Shown here: positions 21,103 through 32,560 of the stretch, in pieces
Numbering within the stretch: position 1 is the stretch's first letter
How the letters are laid out: each line of letters opens with the position of its first letter
Assembly: GCA_033675265.1 (NCBI GenBank)
Contig: JAUJYZ010000602.1
Coordinates: forward strand, 34,353 to 98,352
Length of the DNA: 64,000 bases
Source: Actinostola sp. cb2023
Lineage: Eukaryota > Cnidaria > Anthozoa > Actiniaria > Actinostolidae
Direction of reading: 5' to 3'
Translations under genes and position numbers: made by a program
Notes under the pieces: model-generated
The model's database searches: none
Told to the model about the DNA's origin: nothing
Seen by the model: only the letters and a program-made list of their open reading frames with translations

Positions 21103-21489
21103 ATGTATTCAGTAGAAGACATGGTAAATACTCTTGATGATTGTGATGTTCTAGAGAAAGTGATGGATCTAAGCAATGTACACAAGTATAATGATGTTAT
21201 GGTGACAATAAATGTACAACAATTCAGATCGCGTTATGCAAAGTATGTCCATTATAATTATACTCGTGTTGTGTGTGAATGTCATGGCTCTAGTTATTTT
21301 TGTAGAAGCGATCGTTTATCTCGTCAAGTAGAAGACATGGTAAATACTCTTGATGATTGTGATATTCTAGAAAAAGCTATTCTTGTGCTGGGAGATTTGA
21401 TTATTGTACATATCCAATACTTTATGATCATTCTAAACCATAGTGCGTTAATGAATTACCTTGCCTACGTGTTTGATGCATTAGTCTAG
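21103..21489 (+). CDS. Hypothetical ORF with an internal 218-bp direct duplication
   Basis: 128 codons. The phrase [12 protein letters not shown] appears at residue 4 and again after about 73 codons, from a 218-bp direct duplication at DNA level (21,112 and 21,330). The copy in the inverted F4 arm (24,774-25,064, minus) has a single phrase, so the duplication arose in F3. C-terminus is hydrophobic ([14 protein letters not shown]). No known domain; it may be non-coding element sequence. Confidence 0.3.
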   Translation: MYSVEDMVNTLDDCDVLEKVMDLSNVHKYNDVMVTINVQQFRSRYAKYVHYNYTRVVCECHGSSYFCRSDRLSRQVEDMVNTLDDCDILEKAILVLGDLIIVHIQYFMIILNHSALMNYLAYVFDALV

Positions 21490-21989
21490 GGCGCGCGGGC
21501 TCTTGCTCGAGCTTTATTGCCATTGACAATATTTCATTGACAATGGATATATGGTCGAGAGCAAATCAGATTCAGTCAAGATTACCGATCACAGCAACCA
21601 CTGCTTGCTCCAAGAAGCCCGACTTAACGCTACTAGAGCGTCTAGTTCTATTAAAAAAACTTATTTCTAGTATACAAACAGGAACAAGATGACAGTCAAC
21701 TAGACTAAACTAGACGTTATAAACTTGTAGCTAAAACAGACAAAAAAGTTTACTCTACACTGTTGCTCAGTTAGTACGAATAAGGAAGTACATCTAATGC
21801 CACACACTGTAAACCGTCAATTAACTATGAAACTGCAAATTTAACACTTGAGAGCGAGAATTCTCACATGCAGGACCGTCACTGAAGTATTTGACAGACT
21901 GATATAGTCATACTCACGATATATTCTTTGGCTGCATGTTTGTTGCTATCCCAAAGGAATACTGATTTCAAATTAATGCAAAAATTGCT

Positions 21990-22760
21990 CTGCTATGAGC
22001 GAAGCATGCTCGAGAATCCATCGGTGCTCTTCGGCGTGGGCTCGGATGAAACATCGCCCCGCCAGAAGAACCGCTGGAGAACTTACCTGCTAAAACGACT
22101 TCTGGGGCGTGAGACAATGCTGGCTTCTGATTGACCCTATTTTTTGCCACAAAAAAATAGGACCAATCAGAGCTCAGCCATATTTTCATTCATTAAAACG
22201 GACGCCGTCGGCAAAAGTCAGTGTTGACAGCTGTTGAAAGGACTGTTGAAAGACGGATCCAAGAGATCAAAGTTGTTTACAAGATATTTAAAAATATTTA
22301 TGCACTTCAGTCATTCCCTGCACGGTTCATAGTCAGACAGATGTTCATAGAAAATCGAAGCGATGTTTTTTCGATAAAAGTTTGATTATCAACTGACATT
22401 GCCGGAGTTAGACGACAGAGAAATCCTGAACATGCCTGAACGGCAAAAGACGTGTCCAGATTTTGTTTTAAAGTCTGGAAGTTTTGGCTGGAGACGACAA
22501 GTACGTTACCTTGTGCGCCAGAGTCTTCTTTTGACCTCCTTCCCGAGAGAGGGAGAGCGAGGTCAAAAGAAGACTTACCTTTCAAGCTGTCAAACCGTAA
22601 TGAGATTATGTCTCCGTCCAGGTTGATGCGCTCGAGTGCGTATCACGCCCCAGAAGCCGTTCTAGCAGACAAGTTCTCCAGCGGTTCTCTGGCGGGGCGA
22701 TTTCCGAGCCCACGCCGAAGAGCACCGATGGATTCTCGAGCATGTGAGCGAAGATGAAAG
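21990..22760. repeat. Foldback between F3 and F4
   Basis: GAGCGAAGCATGCTCGAGAA at 22,000 pairs with text ending at 22,755; the arms (about 110 bp) include CATCGGTGCTCTTCGGCGTG and CTGGAGAACTTACCTGC. A smaller hairpin (22,523-22,576, AGTCTTCTTTTGACCTCC) lies inside. Confidence 0.7.
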
Positions 22761-23151
22761 CATGCACACCATAAATCCGAAGGGCTTGAGAGGACGTTTT
22801 GGCTTGCAACGCTAGAAATCACCGGTAATTGTTGTGGAAATGAAGAGCAGCAAACTTAAAGATTCCTCAAACCAGTTAGAACGAACGAAATTGAAACAAG
22901 AGAGAAATAATAGACACCAAAGAAACCCCAAGAAAGCACACTGATGTGGACATTTAAGTTATTGAAAGATTTGGCTAACTATCCTATGTGCATGGCTGGA
23001 GACCATGGATGATGAATAACGAAACACGAGAATTAAACTCGTTTACGATTGCAATTTGAATCGGTAAGCGTGACTCGCTACGTTTCTTTACTGTTTAGTA
23101 TTAATATTTTTGATCTGTATTTCTGTATGATTATATCAGTATTCATGTTTA

Positions 23152-23613
23152 AAGTGTATATGACACGAAAATTTTTCTTTTGAAAATCGATTACATATGA
23201 ACTGAATAGTGGGATGGTTCAGTATTTTGTGATTTGAGCTTCGCATTTGCGAGTTATGCTAATTCGGTGACGTCAGATTGTTTTTTTGCCATAACTTACT
23301 TCTATTATTTCAAGTAGCATTCTCTTCTGAAATAGAAAAACAAGTTTAACATCATTTATAGAGCTTAACAAAGGCCTCTGGAACCAGGGTAAAGTTGTAG
23401 AAAACTTTTTGCCAGATTAAAAATGTCAATAATTTGCACAATGACGCTTTTGTATAATAAATTAAAAACAATCTGACGTCACCAAATTACAATATCACGA
23501 TTTCAAACCTTTATAACTCGCAAATGCGAAGCTCAAATCATAAAATACTGTACCATCCCACTATTCACTTCATATGTAATCGATTTTCAAAATAAAAAAA
23601 TTCGTGTCATATA
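23152..23613. mobile_element. Family X foldback
   Basis: AAAGTGTATATGACACGAA to TTCGTGTCATATAC; arms carry TTGAAAATCGATTACATATG, GGGATGGTTCAGTATTTTGT and GAGCTTCGCATTTGCGAGTT. Arms are ~130 bp, loop non-coding. Confidence 0.82.
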
Positions 23614-23749
23614 CAAGACATCCAAGTAACTGTCCGATTTATTGGATTATGAGTTTAATATTTGTATTTGAAGATTGTGTTAGACCATTTTTCGGTATAG
23701 TTTAGCCGATGTTATTAGTATTCTCTAAGTTAGTCCTTATAAGGATGTA

Positions 23750-24150
23750 ACAAAAGAAAACCAAAAGCCTTACTATCATAGCTGGAAAGAGCTCGTTGAT
23801 ATTAGTAAAAATGTGAAGTTTGGAATAGCCTGTGGACAGGCTCTCCAAGGGGAAGGGGAGGGGGAAGGAAAGGGAGGGGAGCTAAGTTTGGAAAAGATCG
23901 CTTCAGAAATTGTGAAGATGTGAATTTTCAAAAATCGAAATTTTATATGAAAACCTTTGGAAATTTACGCTGGTAGGCAACTCTTGCCTACCAACAAAGG
24001 TTTTCATACAAAATTTCGATTTTTGAAAATTCATATCTTCGTAATTTGTGAAGCGATCTTTTCCAAACTTCACATTTTTTACTCATTTCAACGAGCTCTT
24101 TCCAGCTATGATAATCTTTTCTTTTTGTCCTATGCCTCCTATAAGTTTTG
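23750..24150. repeat. Foldback
   Basis: CATAGCTGGAAAGAGCTCGT and AAATGTGAAGTTTGGAA on the left pair with TTCCAAACTTCACATTTT and ACGAGCTCTTTCCAGCTATG on the right. The centre has a small hairpin GTAGGCAACTCTTGCCTAC. Confidence 0.75.
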
Positions 24151-24624
24151 AAATTACGTGATAAACCTTGATGTACCGATTTAGTTACTTTATGAGATAT
24201 AGAGCGCACAAATGCTGGGCGCTGATTGGTCCAGTGAGTATGATCGACTATGTTTTAAGTATAAATAGGGTGCCAGTTCAGCTAGCTAGAAAAAAGAGAG
24301 AGAAGAAGCTAGCTGGAAGAAAAAATGGATGAGAGCAAAAAGCTAGTCCCCCAAACAAAGAACAGACTTCTTCGTAGATCCCAATATTTTGCTGGGTTTC
24401 AATCAGCTGTTAAAAGTCCTTGAATCTCATTTTTATGTCTTCAAATGACGGGCAAACACTGCCCTCCATGTGCTATCAAGCAGAGAGTATTAGTATTGAA
24501 AAGGTGCAATTCAGTTGATGAAAATTCCTCACGAGACCGGAAGTGACGTCTAATGAAATCAAGCAATTGGTGGAGAACCCAAACTAATGAACTAATTTAC
24601 ATATTTATATTAATTACTAACTAA

Positions 24625-25672
24625 ATATAATTAGACGCTCTTGTAGCGTTAAGTCGTGCTTCTTAAAGCAAGCAGTGGTTGCTGCGATCGGTAATCTCGA
24701 CTGAATCTGATTTGCTCTCGAATATATCCATTGTCAATGAGCAAGAGCCCGCGCGCCGTAGACTATAAATGCATCAAACCACAGGAAGCCCAAGCTGTGG
24801 TTTTGTGGAGAATATCGTAAAAATATTTTCTCCTGTAAATACTGTAATACAGGAGAAAATATTTTTACGATATTCTCCACAAAACCACAGCTTGGGCTTC
24901 CTGTGATCAAACACGTAGGCAAGGTAATTCATTAACGCACTATGGTTTAGAATGATCATAAAGTATTGTATATGTACAATAATCAAATCTCCCAGCACAA
25001 GAATAGCTTTTTCTAGAATATCACAATCATCAAGAGTATTTACCATGTCTTCTACTGAATACATGAAATTCCATACACAGGACGTGACGAGATAACGATC
25101 GCTTCTACAATACTAATGAAATGTAACCTATTTGAACTAAATATAGATATCTTATAGTGCGATTAAAACGAGCTCGATAGAACTTGCTTTCCTTGCAATT
25201 TCAGTACTGCGATTTCACAAACTCAGCGAATCATGAATGACAATGACATAGTTTATTTGTTACCATAAATATATCCATACAAATACAAATACCGTATACA
25301 TAAACTATTATCGGTCGGCTGAAAACCTTACAACTGTTCTCTTCTCTTCACCGCCGGCTGCGTGTATCAACTCACTTCGTTCTAAGTTCTGAAGATCTCT
25401 AAACCCTTTGCAGTACTAGTACTGGATTGATAAATCCATATCTCTATGAATTATTGTGGTTATTTTGAAAACAAGACGACATAAATTGTGAATTCAGACT
25501 CGACCAGTCTCGTATTGATAAATCATGTTGTTAGAGCCTTCGGTGATTATCTTAGCGGCCGACACAGGGCGCATGCGCTGTAGAACCCAATTAGTGATTT
25601 GGGGTCAACGACGACGACGAACGCTTCTCATTTTTAGAGTCGGGTCTTCCACAGGAAGCCCGACTAATTAGT
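24625..25672 (+). mobile_element. Family F element (F4), inverted partner of F3, with a nested hairpin
   Basis: Starts TTAGACGCTCTTGTAGCGTT, ends GTCTTCCACAGGAAGCCCGA. It holds the inverted counterpart of the 21.1-21.5 kb ORF, broken by a 126-bp hairpin at 24,780, then the common F body (ATGAAATGTAACCTATTTG). Confidence 0.65.
24780..24905. mobile_element. 126-bp near-perfect hairpin MITE with 7-bp target duplication
   Basis: CACAGGAAGCCCAAGCTGTG...CACAGCTTGGGCTTCCTGTG. ATCAAAC flanks both sides (24,773-24,779 and 24,906-24,912). The uninterrupted target is present in the F3 copy (GTTTGAT at 21,471-21,477 followed by GCATTAG). Confidence 0.92.
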
Positions 25673-26030
25673 TTTGGTAAATAGTATTGGGGTGATTATT
25701 ATTAGGGGTCGAGGTGAAACTGTCGAATCAAGTAATGACCACCATACACATATACTACTATATATATAAACAACAGTAATGAGAGTTCAATAGCTATAGT
25801 AGTTGCGATGACTTTTATGTAAAAAAAATAGTACTATTTGATCAAAAAAATTTTTTATGGGGGTACTATTTGATAATGGGTTCTATGAAATCCAGGTGTA
25901 GGAACTCATTTAGTAAGGCCTTAGAAACGTTAGTATTTAGTGTCGAGTCTAGCGAGTTCCAGGTTCGGCAGTTGTATAAAAAGAGGGATATTAATAATCA
26001 TAATTGATATTTTCGCTATCAAATAACTCA
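25673..26030. other. No feature recognised
   Basis: AT-rich text with short tandem ATATAT and a possible TATA-like box (TTGTATAAAAAG near 25,972). No ORF of note. Confidence 0.4.
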
Positions 26031-26033
26031 TAC

Positions 26034-26455
26034 CCGGGGGGGGGGGGGGGGGGGGGGGGGAGTACTCCCCTTGTCCAAGTGGTAGGGGTGATCGGCGGTC
26101 CTTTTAGGGTTGAAAATATTTCCTGTGTGTACCTTTTAGGGTTCCGACTCAAAGGTCAGTTACGTAACATCACTCCGTACCTTTTAGGGTCAATTATTAT
26201 TTATTTTCTTTATTGAACAAACATGAAAGAACAGAAGAAAGATGTTGTCCAGTCACTGATTAATATCAACACAATCACCGTTTCGCCATATATGGTCGTA
26301 CCTTTTAGGGGTCGAAATCAACATGGCTTCAACAGCTCTTTTAATTTATGCATACCTTTTAGGGGTCGTTTTCAAAACCGACCGCCGATCACCCCTACCA
26401 CTTGGACAAAGGGAGTACCACCCCCCCCCCCCCCCCCCCCCCCTCCCCCGGGAAC
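26034..26455. mobile_element. Foldback with poly-G/poly-C tips and ACCTTTTAGGG repeats
   Basis: CCCGGGGG... then CCTTGTCCAAGTGGTAGGGG and TGATCGGCGGTC on the left; GACCGCCGATCACCCCTACC, ACTTGGACAAAGGGAGTACC and a C run on the right. Between the arms TACCTTTTAGGG occurs repeatedly, always in the same direction. Confidence 0.8.
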
Positions 26456-27583
26456 TCCTTGATGCGCGCGGCACGTGCTTCTAGCCTCGCCCCAGGTTAC
26501 TCGCTTTTCAAACAACTGGAAATGAGACGAATTAAACACGTGTCCGTCGAATGAACCAAGACACTGCTCTGAGCTGCAACCATTTCTTGCCTAAAGTCAA
26601 TGAAGTTGCTATTAGTTCTGCACAACGCTGTCTTAAAAACGATGGTAAAAGCAAGGGGGTGGTGGTAGGGGGAGGGAGGGGGGGGGGGGGGGGGGGGGGT
26701 GGTGCGAGGGGGCAGGTTGGGTGCCGGTGGGGCCGAAAGCGGCCGAAAGGAAATCATAGAATATGTGATGAAAAGAGTTCCTTTCGTCATAATGATCTGT
26801 TCGGCAGATTTTATCACGTCACACTGATAGCTCAGTCGTTTCCTGGTGCGATTGAGCACTGGGATGCATTGTAGCATGAAAGACGCGTACTTATGGGTCT
26901 CCACCTTCCATTCGGTAAGGGATTTAAGCTGTGAAGAACGAAGAGACAACATAATACCGGCCAGCTCAGAATTTGTATAAACGGCTGGTTACTGACGGTT
27001 GAGAGTACTAGCAAAATCGAAAAAACATATTTAGATTTTGGGGAACTACTTTACGTGAGTTTTAATTTGACAGCTGAACTTGCCCCTTGACCTCCGCGGT
27101 GCTTCCTGATTGGTTTGTGATTTGTAATCTCTCTCCGGTGGTCAGACTCGTTGTCTCCTTCTCCACATTCTCGACAGGGACCCAAAAAAAATGCCTGGAC
27201 ACGAGTAATTAAATAGCAGTAGACTGCGGTTGAATTATGGTACGTGACGTAGTTATCCATATACGCCTTCTTGGTGCAGAAAATAAACAAACAAATAATA
27301 ATACCCATGCCCCCTTGCGGAATTGTCGCGTGGGCTTGGGAGCGATGTCAACGTCGGTATATTTACTTTCTTCAACATTATCTCTCTCTGGTCATTTATT
27401 TATTTATTTGCTTTGTTTGGAAAAGATGGGTGAGGGAATGCTTGTGGGATAACTGTATCTTGAAAGACGAGTAGGAGACTGGTGTCAACAACATGAAAAC
27501 GAGGGCAGATTGGTCAGATCTCATTTTGATGTTAACTCGGCACCAGAAACTCCGTTTTCAATACGTGCGAATCACGTGATTAC

Positions 27584-27885
27584 CGTAAGTTCGTCGTACT
27601 CGTACCCAGTCCTCGAGACCGCATCGAGCTCGGATCAGCTGACTTGGACGACTTGTTCAAATCGCACATATCTTTCCCACGCGCATCTTTGTAGGAGTTA
27701 ATGGAACGGCATCCGTGCACGTCATCGCACGTCATCATACAGTCCAAGCGATTGGCTGGAATTGTCTTGATCACGTGACCAGACAGAGCCTCGTTGTAGT
27801 GTCGTGTAAAAATAGATCCAGCTTGGAACTGGGCTTCGACCCACGACAGATGAGCGAAGATCACAATTACACCCAGAATAGTCAT
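27584..27885 (-). CDS. First coding exon of PAN/LamG/C-type lectin gene: signal peptide and PAN/apple domain
   Basis: ATG at 27,885 opens MTILGVIVIFAHLSWVEAQF, a good signal peptide with a cut after VEA/Q. The rest is a PAN/apple-type module: IFTRHYNEALSGHVIKTIPA, then DCMMTCDDVHGCRSINSY and DMCDLNKSSK, with cysteines in the usual C-x3-C-x5-C...C order. An acceptor (CTTTCCAAG) lies just before the ATG, so a 5' UTR exon is likely. The exon ends ACTTACG|GTAATC in phase 2 and joins the LamG exon at 13,045 in phase. The product is predicted to be a secreted, carbohydrate- or matrix-binding protein. Intron 1 is 14.5 kb and full of mobile elements. Confidence 0.8.
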
Positions 27886-28413
27886 TACCTTGGAAAGAAA
27901 TGAAGATATTGTTAGCCCTGAAACTCGTGACACTTATTTTCAATCTCTTTTGCTTTTGTCTTAAAATTGTTTTGGAAATTTGAGGCACATTTAAGTTGTC
28001 AAGTTGTTACACCGAGGCTGGAGCTTGACCGAAGTAACCGAGGTAAATTAACCCCAAATACTAGTTTTGAACATTAATCGTCAGTGTGCACGCGCCGGCC
28101 GTGTTGAGACGCGCGCGCTCTCGCTACCACAGGAAACCCATCAAAAAAAGACACGCGCATACAAATATTTTGTTTTATCATTCGACTCATTTCTATCCGC
28201 AGTTCTGATTGGCTGAAAGACCTGCAAATAACTGCGTACAAATAACGGTCTGAGCATGCGCAATAAAGATTAAGCAGTGTTCGCTGCAAATAACGGTTTG
28301 AGCATGCGCACTTAATTGATCATTCACTGTAAACATGGCAGCTCGTTTTACAATATTTTTTCTTGATGTTTATATTCAATAAATTCCTTATTGATAGAAA
28401 TGATTCGAATGAT

Positions 28414-28416
<3 letters not shown>

Positions 28417-28447
<31 letters not shown>

Positions 28448-28537
28448 CGTGATTTTGTCATGACATCGGCAAATAATTAATCTGCTCGCCACTGACAAAT
28501 CACGATATTTTGCTCAACCTCGTCCAATAATTGCTTA
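28417..28537. repeat. Short foldback
   Basis: AACAATTATTGAACTCGGTT and CAAAATATCGTGATTTTGTC pair with GACAAATCACGATATTTTG and AACCTCGTCCAATAATTGCTT. Confidence 0.6.
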
Positions 28538-28822
28538 ATGTATTATAATTAAGTAGTCTCAAGGGTTGGGCTGCCTATGCCTATGCTAACTATCACTGTA
28601 GCTCGTCGCCCTTTAGTTATCATTATTGTGTAGAGTGGTTTTCATAAACCCGTGAAATAAAAACTAATATAGTTGATGTGTAATAGTCAAATGGCAACAA
28701 AATAAGAACACTCATTCATATTTTTTATTCATATATATATATATATATTTTCAATATTCACCCATGGAGCAGGTGTTGTATAATAGGACACGAAGTCCAC
28801 TGATATACCGGGAATGTGTAAA

Positions 28823-28975
28823 CATCACTTATTTTCTTCTAATATATCACGAACATCAATTGTAGATTAGTATCGCATCGAGTCAGGCTAAAAATAATAA
28901 CTTTTCAGCAATGTTTACCATGACTTGATGCGATACTCACGATATATAATTAGAAAATAAGTGATATTTCACAGT
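28823..28975. repeat. Short foldback
   Basis: ATCACTTATTTTCTTCTAAT pairs with ATTAGAAAATAAGTGAT; inner arms GTATCGCATCGAGTCA and TGACTTGATGCGATAC. Confidence 0.7.
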
Positions 28976-29463
28976 TTGCATCTCATTAGATCGATATTTG
29001 TGTCAATGTATATTAAATACGGCCCTCTATATATTTAACCGCGAAATTAGGGCTAACAGTCCGTTCATTACCATTTCTGATAATATTTTGTAAACACAGA
29101 TCTAGCTCGTTGAAATTAGTAAAAATGTGAAGTTTGGAAAAGATCGCTTCACAAATTGCGAAGATATGAATTTTCCAACTTTTTTTTCCGAACTTTCTAT
29201 TACCTCATAGCCTCAGGCTCTCAAATGGAGCATTGAGTACACTTAGTGATCCCTGGCTCCGAAATGATCCCTGGACCCGAAATGATCCCCAAAGTGTCTA
29301 GATTGGCTCCGAAATGATACCGGACCCGAAATGATCCCCAGACTGGCTCTGAAATGATCCCCAGTGAAATTCGGGAATGGTCCTAATCAGTCCCGTTCCT
29401 TTCCTATTCTCTTTTTCTTTCTTCCTCAATAATAATAATAATAATAATAACGATAACAATAAT

Positions 29464-29508
<45 letters not shown>

Positions 29509-29777
29509 AATAATAATAATAATAATAATAACTCACAATAGATTTTCAGTGAGGTGTGTTAGGTATTACTTACATATTTTCTTTCTTCCTCTCTTTCTCT
29601 CTCTCTTCCTTTCTCTCTTTCTTTCTTAGTTTCTTTCTTTTTTTCTTTCTCTCTTTCTCTAATTCCTTCCTTCTTTGTCACTACGCTGTTATGCTAGTTT
29701 CGTAGTCTAGGGCAGCCGGTGTGCTGGTAAGGTAGTTTCGTCTACTGGACATTTCAGTGTGGCGGAAGACTGCGAAA

Positions 29778-29879
29778 ATGTCAAGTCAAATGATGGTACG
29801 ATGTTTTGCTTTTCTATCTTTTATACTGGTGTTTTTGTGTCATGTTTCGGAAGCGGGTTCAGATGACAAGAAAGTGAAG
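29778..29879 (+). CDS. Isolated signal-peptide exon inside foldback A
   Basis: ATG at 29,778 gives MSSQMMVRCFAFLSFILVFL, CHVSEAGSDDKKVK: 34 codons with a textbook signal peptide (positive start, long hydrophobic core, cut after SEA/G). It ends GTGAAG|GTAAGC, a near-ideal donor, in phase 0. No later exon of the same gene is recognised within the window on this strand. The exon lies between the arms of the foldback, and copy B lacks it. Either a gene's first exon was enclosed when the element formed or expanded, or the element captured it. Confidence 0.55.
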
Positions 29880-30699
29880 GTAAGCTGATCGATCAAAACC
29901 AATTTCTCATGCATGGCCAGGCTCTAGGCTACTAATTTAGCCTATTTACAGACAGCATTAAACCGTGCACCATAAATAGTACTGTACTGTACTTTTCTAT
30001 TTCTATTGTTTAATTAGTGCTATTATCAGCTATTTACTGCAAAAAACGTTGCACGGTTTTGGTGTCCGTGTACTCTATTTAAAATTAATATTTTCAGTCA
30101 GTCCAAATTAAACCCATCTATAAAGACCATCTAATTTTATATTTTATATTTAAATTTTGACTGTTGAATTACGTCAAGTAGCAATAAAGTAGATGCGGCA
30201 GGCATTAGGCATTCCCTCCGCTGATGGATTATTATTATTAGCAGTTAAAGGAGCTCTGTCACTTTGTTTACTCCCGGTTCACTACTAAATTTAACCACCT
30301 ATATTTTTCAATGTTGTCGTTTGTATATCAATGTCAATCTTCTCCACCCTCAATCACCTTCGTTCCTTTTTGGTTTAGTATTATCCCTCTGTGTTTACTT
30401 AGCAAACTGTTATTTTATGACTTCCTTTAATTTAATTTTGTACGTCACAAAAAGATTGTGACAAAGCTCCTTTAAGTATCATTACAATTCAGTTAAATAC
30501 AGTTGATAAAAAGCAATATACATGTATTAATCTCGTTGAGTTGTTTAATAAAATAAATAAACGCTATAATATTTTTTATTGTGAATTTGTTGACCAAGGA
30601 ATGAATCCAAGGGACTGATCAACCATTCCTGAAGTTCACTGGGGATCATTTCGGATCCAGTCTGGGGATCATTTCGGGTCCGGTATCAATTCGGAGCCA

Positions 30700-31245
30700 T
30701 TATGATGATGATACGATGATGACGATGATGATGATGATTATTGCTATCGTTATTATTATTATTATGATGATGATGATGATGATGATGATGATTGTTATTA
30801 TTATTATTATGATGATGATGATGATGATTGTTATCGTTATTATTATGATGATGATGATGATTATTGTTATCGTTATTATTATTATGATGATGATGATGAT
30901 TATTGTTATCGTTATTATGATGATGATGATGATGATGATGATTGCTATCGTTATTATTATTATGATGATGATGATTATTATTATTGTTATCGTTATTATT
31001 ATTATGATGATGATGATGATGATTATTATTATTGCTATCGTTATTATTATGATGATGATGATGATTATTATTGCTATCGTTATTATTATTATGATGATGA
31101 TGATGATGATGATGATTATTGTTATTGTTATCGTTATTATTATTATTATGATGATGATTTATTGTTATCGTTATTATTATTATTATTATTATGATGATGA
31201 TGATGATGATGATGATGATTGTTATCGTTATTATTATTATTATTT
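30700..31245. repeat. (ATG/ATT)n microsatellite inside foldback A
   Basis: Alternating GATGATGAT, TTATTATTA and TATCGTTA blocks. The His/Asn-rich and Met/Ile-rich ORFs it produces on the two strands are not genes. Confidence 0.95.
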
Positions 31246-31678
31246 TATTGAGGAAGAAAGAAAAAGAGAATAGGAAAGGAACGGGACTGATTAGGACCAT
31301 TCCCGAATTTCACTGGGGATCATTTCAGAGCCAGTCTGGGGATCATTTCGGGTCCGGTATCATTTCGGAGCCAATCTAGACACTTTGGGGATCATTTCGG
31401 GTCCAGGGATCATTTCGGAGCCAGGGATCATTTCGGGTCCTGTACAGATCACTAAGTGTACTCAATGCTCCATTTGAGAGGCTATGAGGTAATAGAAAGT
31501 TCGGGAAAGTTAGAAAAAAACTTGAGGTGTTCACGGTTCGAGTGTCTACACTGGCTCCTGCCATCAGCCTATTTAATAATAATAATAAAAATAATAAAGG
31601 TTTAATGCAGTGTATCCACAAAATTAATAGGTTCGACTGAATTAAGTTCATGGTTCGGTTCGACGTTTGCCGTAGGCC

Positions 31679-31850
31679 TTAGACACTCACTCTTTTGTTT
31701 TCTTTTGTTCATTTGCGTCTAATAAACATTGACAGCTAATTAGTAGTGTCCAGGTTTATTGGAATCACTCTAAACCTGGGCACTACTAATTAGCTGTCAG
31801 TGTTTATTAGATGCAAAGAAACAAAAGAAAACAAAAGAGTGAGTGTCTAA
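31679..31850. mobile_element. Hairpin MITE, ~80-bp arms
   Basis: TTAGACACTCACTCTTTTGT...GACAGCTAATTAGTAGTG on the left is mirrored to 31,850 with few changes; the loop is under 20 nt. Confidence 0.88.
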
Positions 31851-32176
31851 TAGTGTGTATTTATCTCCTAAAACACGAATGATGGCCCAGCTGTTAAGGC
31901 AGATCTTTAAAGAACACATTAAGACAACACTAAAACTGCAAAACCATATTGAGTACCTTTTGTCCCCATTGGCCCATTTAAAAAAAGGTGATTTATGACG
32001 TAACATGTCACGTGACACATCCCATATCACCAAAATACCACCAAAATATTAAGTTCGACGAAATATGCCATATGGCATAAAATCGTTTCATTTGCTTAAT
32101 TGTCCGATACTCTAATAAGACAATTTCAAGTGAATAGCAGCTACTCCTGTGAGAACTTTCGGTCCTTATTTCGGGC

Positions 32177-32560
32177 GTGAGAGGCACTATTTTGGATCCG
32201 TATTGGGCGTTCCCGATCGCGCGATTCATTGCGGCCCTTGTGAATAGTTTCGCAGCTGGGACCATCAGAGTAAGGGAGATGCATTATATACTTTCGCAAT
32301 TGTACGCCGAAATATGCCGTGACAATGGCAATGAGTACGAGCCTGACTCGCTAAAAGTGATGTAGGCAGCATTAGAGCGGCATTTAAAAGGAAAGATTTA
32401 TGGAAAGTCCATCTTGAACTGGGACGTCGAATTCCAAAATTCGAGAGAAGTCCTAGAAGGAAAAGCTCGAAAACTGAGACAACAAGGAATGGGAAAGCGA
32501 CCTAAGTCCAAAAGTTTAACAAAACACGAAGAAGAAATTCGTCGATTCAAGCGCGACTAA
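32177..32560 (+). pseudogene. KIAA1958/ZMYM-like (Crypton-derived) domain fragment with an in-frame stop
   Basis: The plus frame reads LSQLYAEICRDNGNEYEPDS LKVM, a TAG stop, then AALERHLKGKIY, NWDVEFQNSREVLEGKARKL and KRPKSKSLTKHEEEI before TAA at 32,558. YEPDSLKVMxAxLERHL and F-NSREVLEGKAR-LRxxGxGKRP are hallmarks of the N-terminal region of Crypton-type tyrosine-recombinase-derived proteins (DUF3504/KIAA1958/ZMYM2-like) that are very numerous in cnidarians. The stop falls where relatives have Gln, so a single C-to-T change (CAG to TAG) explains it. The downstream recombinase domain is absent. Dead copy or fragment. Confidence 0.72.

Larger units (their letters stand above)
20364..21648 (-). 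mobile_element. Family F element (F3), reversed, carrying two ORFs
   Basis: Read on plus it starts with the F hairpin end (AGTCGGGCTTCCTGTGGAAG) and ends with the other F end (AACGCTACTAGAGCGTCTAG). It is the inverted partner of F4 (24,625-25,672); between them lies 3 kb. Unlike other F copies it contains a membrane-protein-like ORF and a duplicated small ORF. Confidence 0.65.
29200..31510. mobile_element. GATCATTTCGG foldback element, copy A
   Basis: Outer arms: CGAACTTTCTATTACCTCAT...CTCAAATGGAGCATTGAG on the left and its complement at 31,450-31,507. Then repeated CCGAAATGATCCC (left) versus GGGATCATTTCGG (right) units. The interior has CT-rich tracts, ATT/ATG microsatellites and a signal-peptide exon. 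Shares interior text (GAGTATCATTACAATTCA..., CAGTTGATAAAAAG, GCTATAATA) with copy B at 47.9-49.3 kb. Confidence 0.82.

Noticed and set aside
26551..26952. Gly- or Pro-rich ORFs on both strands
   Set aside because: Caused by a G run at about 26,670-26,700; no conserved motif.
30686..31300. His/Asn-rich 204-codon ORF and Met/Ile-rich 185-codon ORF
   Set aside because: Opposite strands of an ATT/ATG microsatellite.
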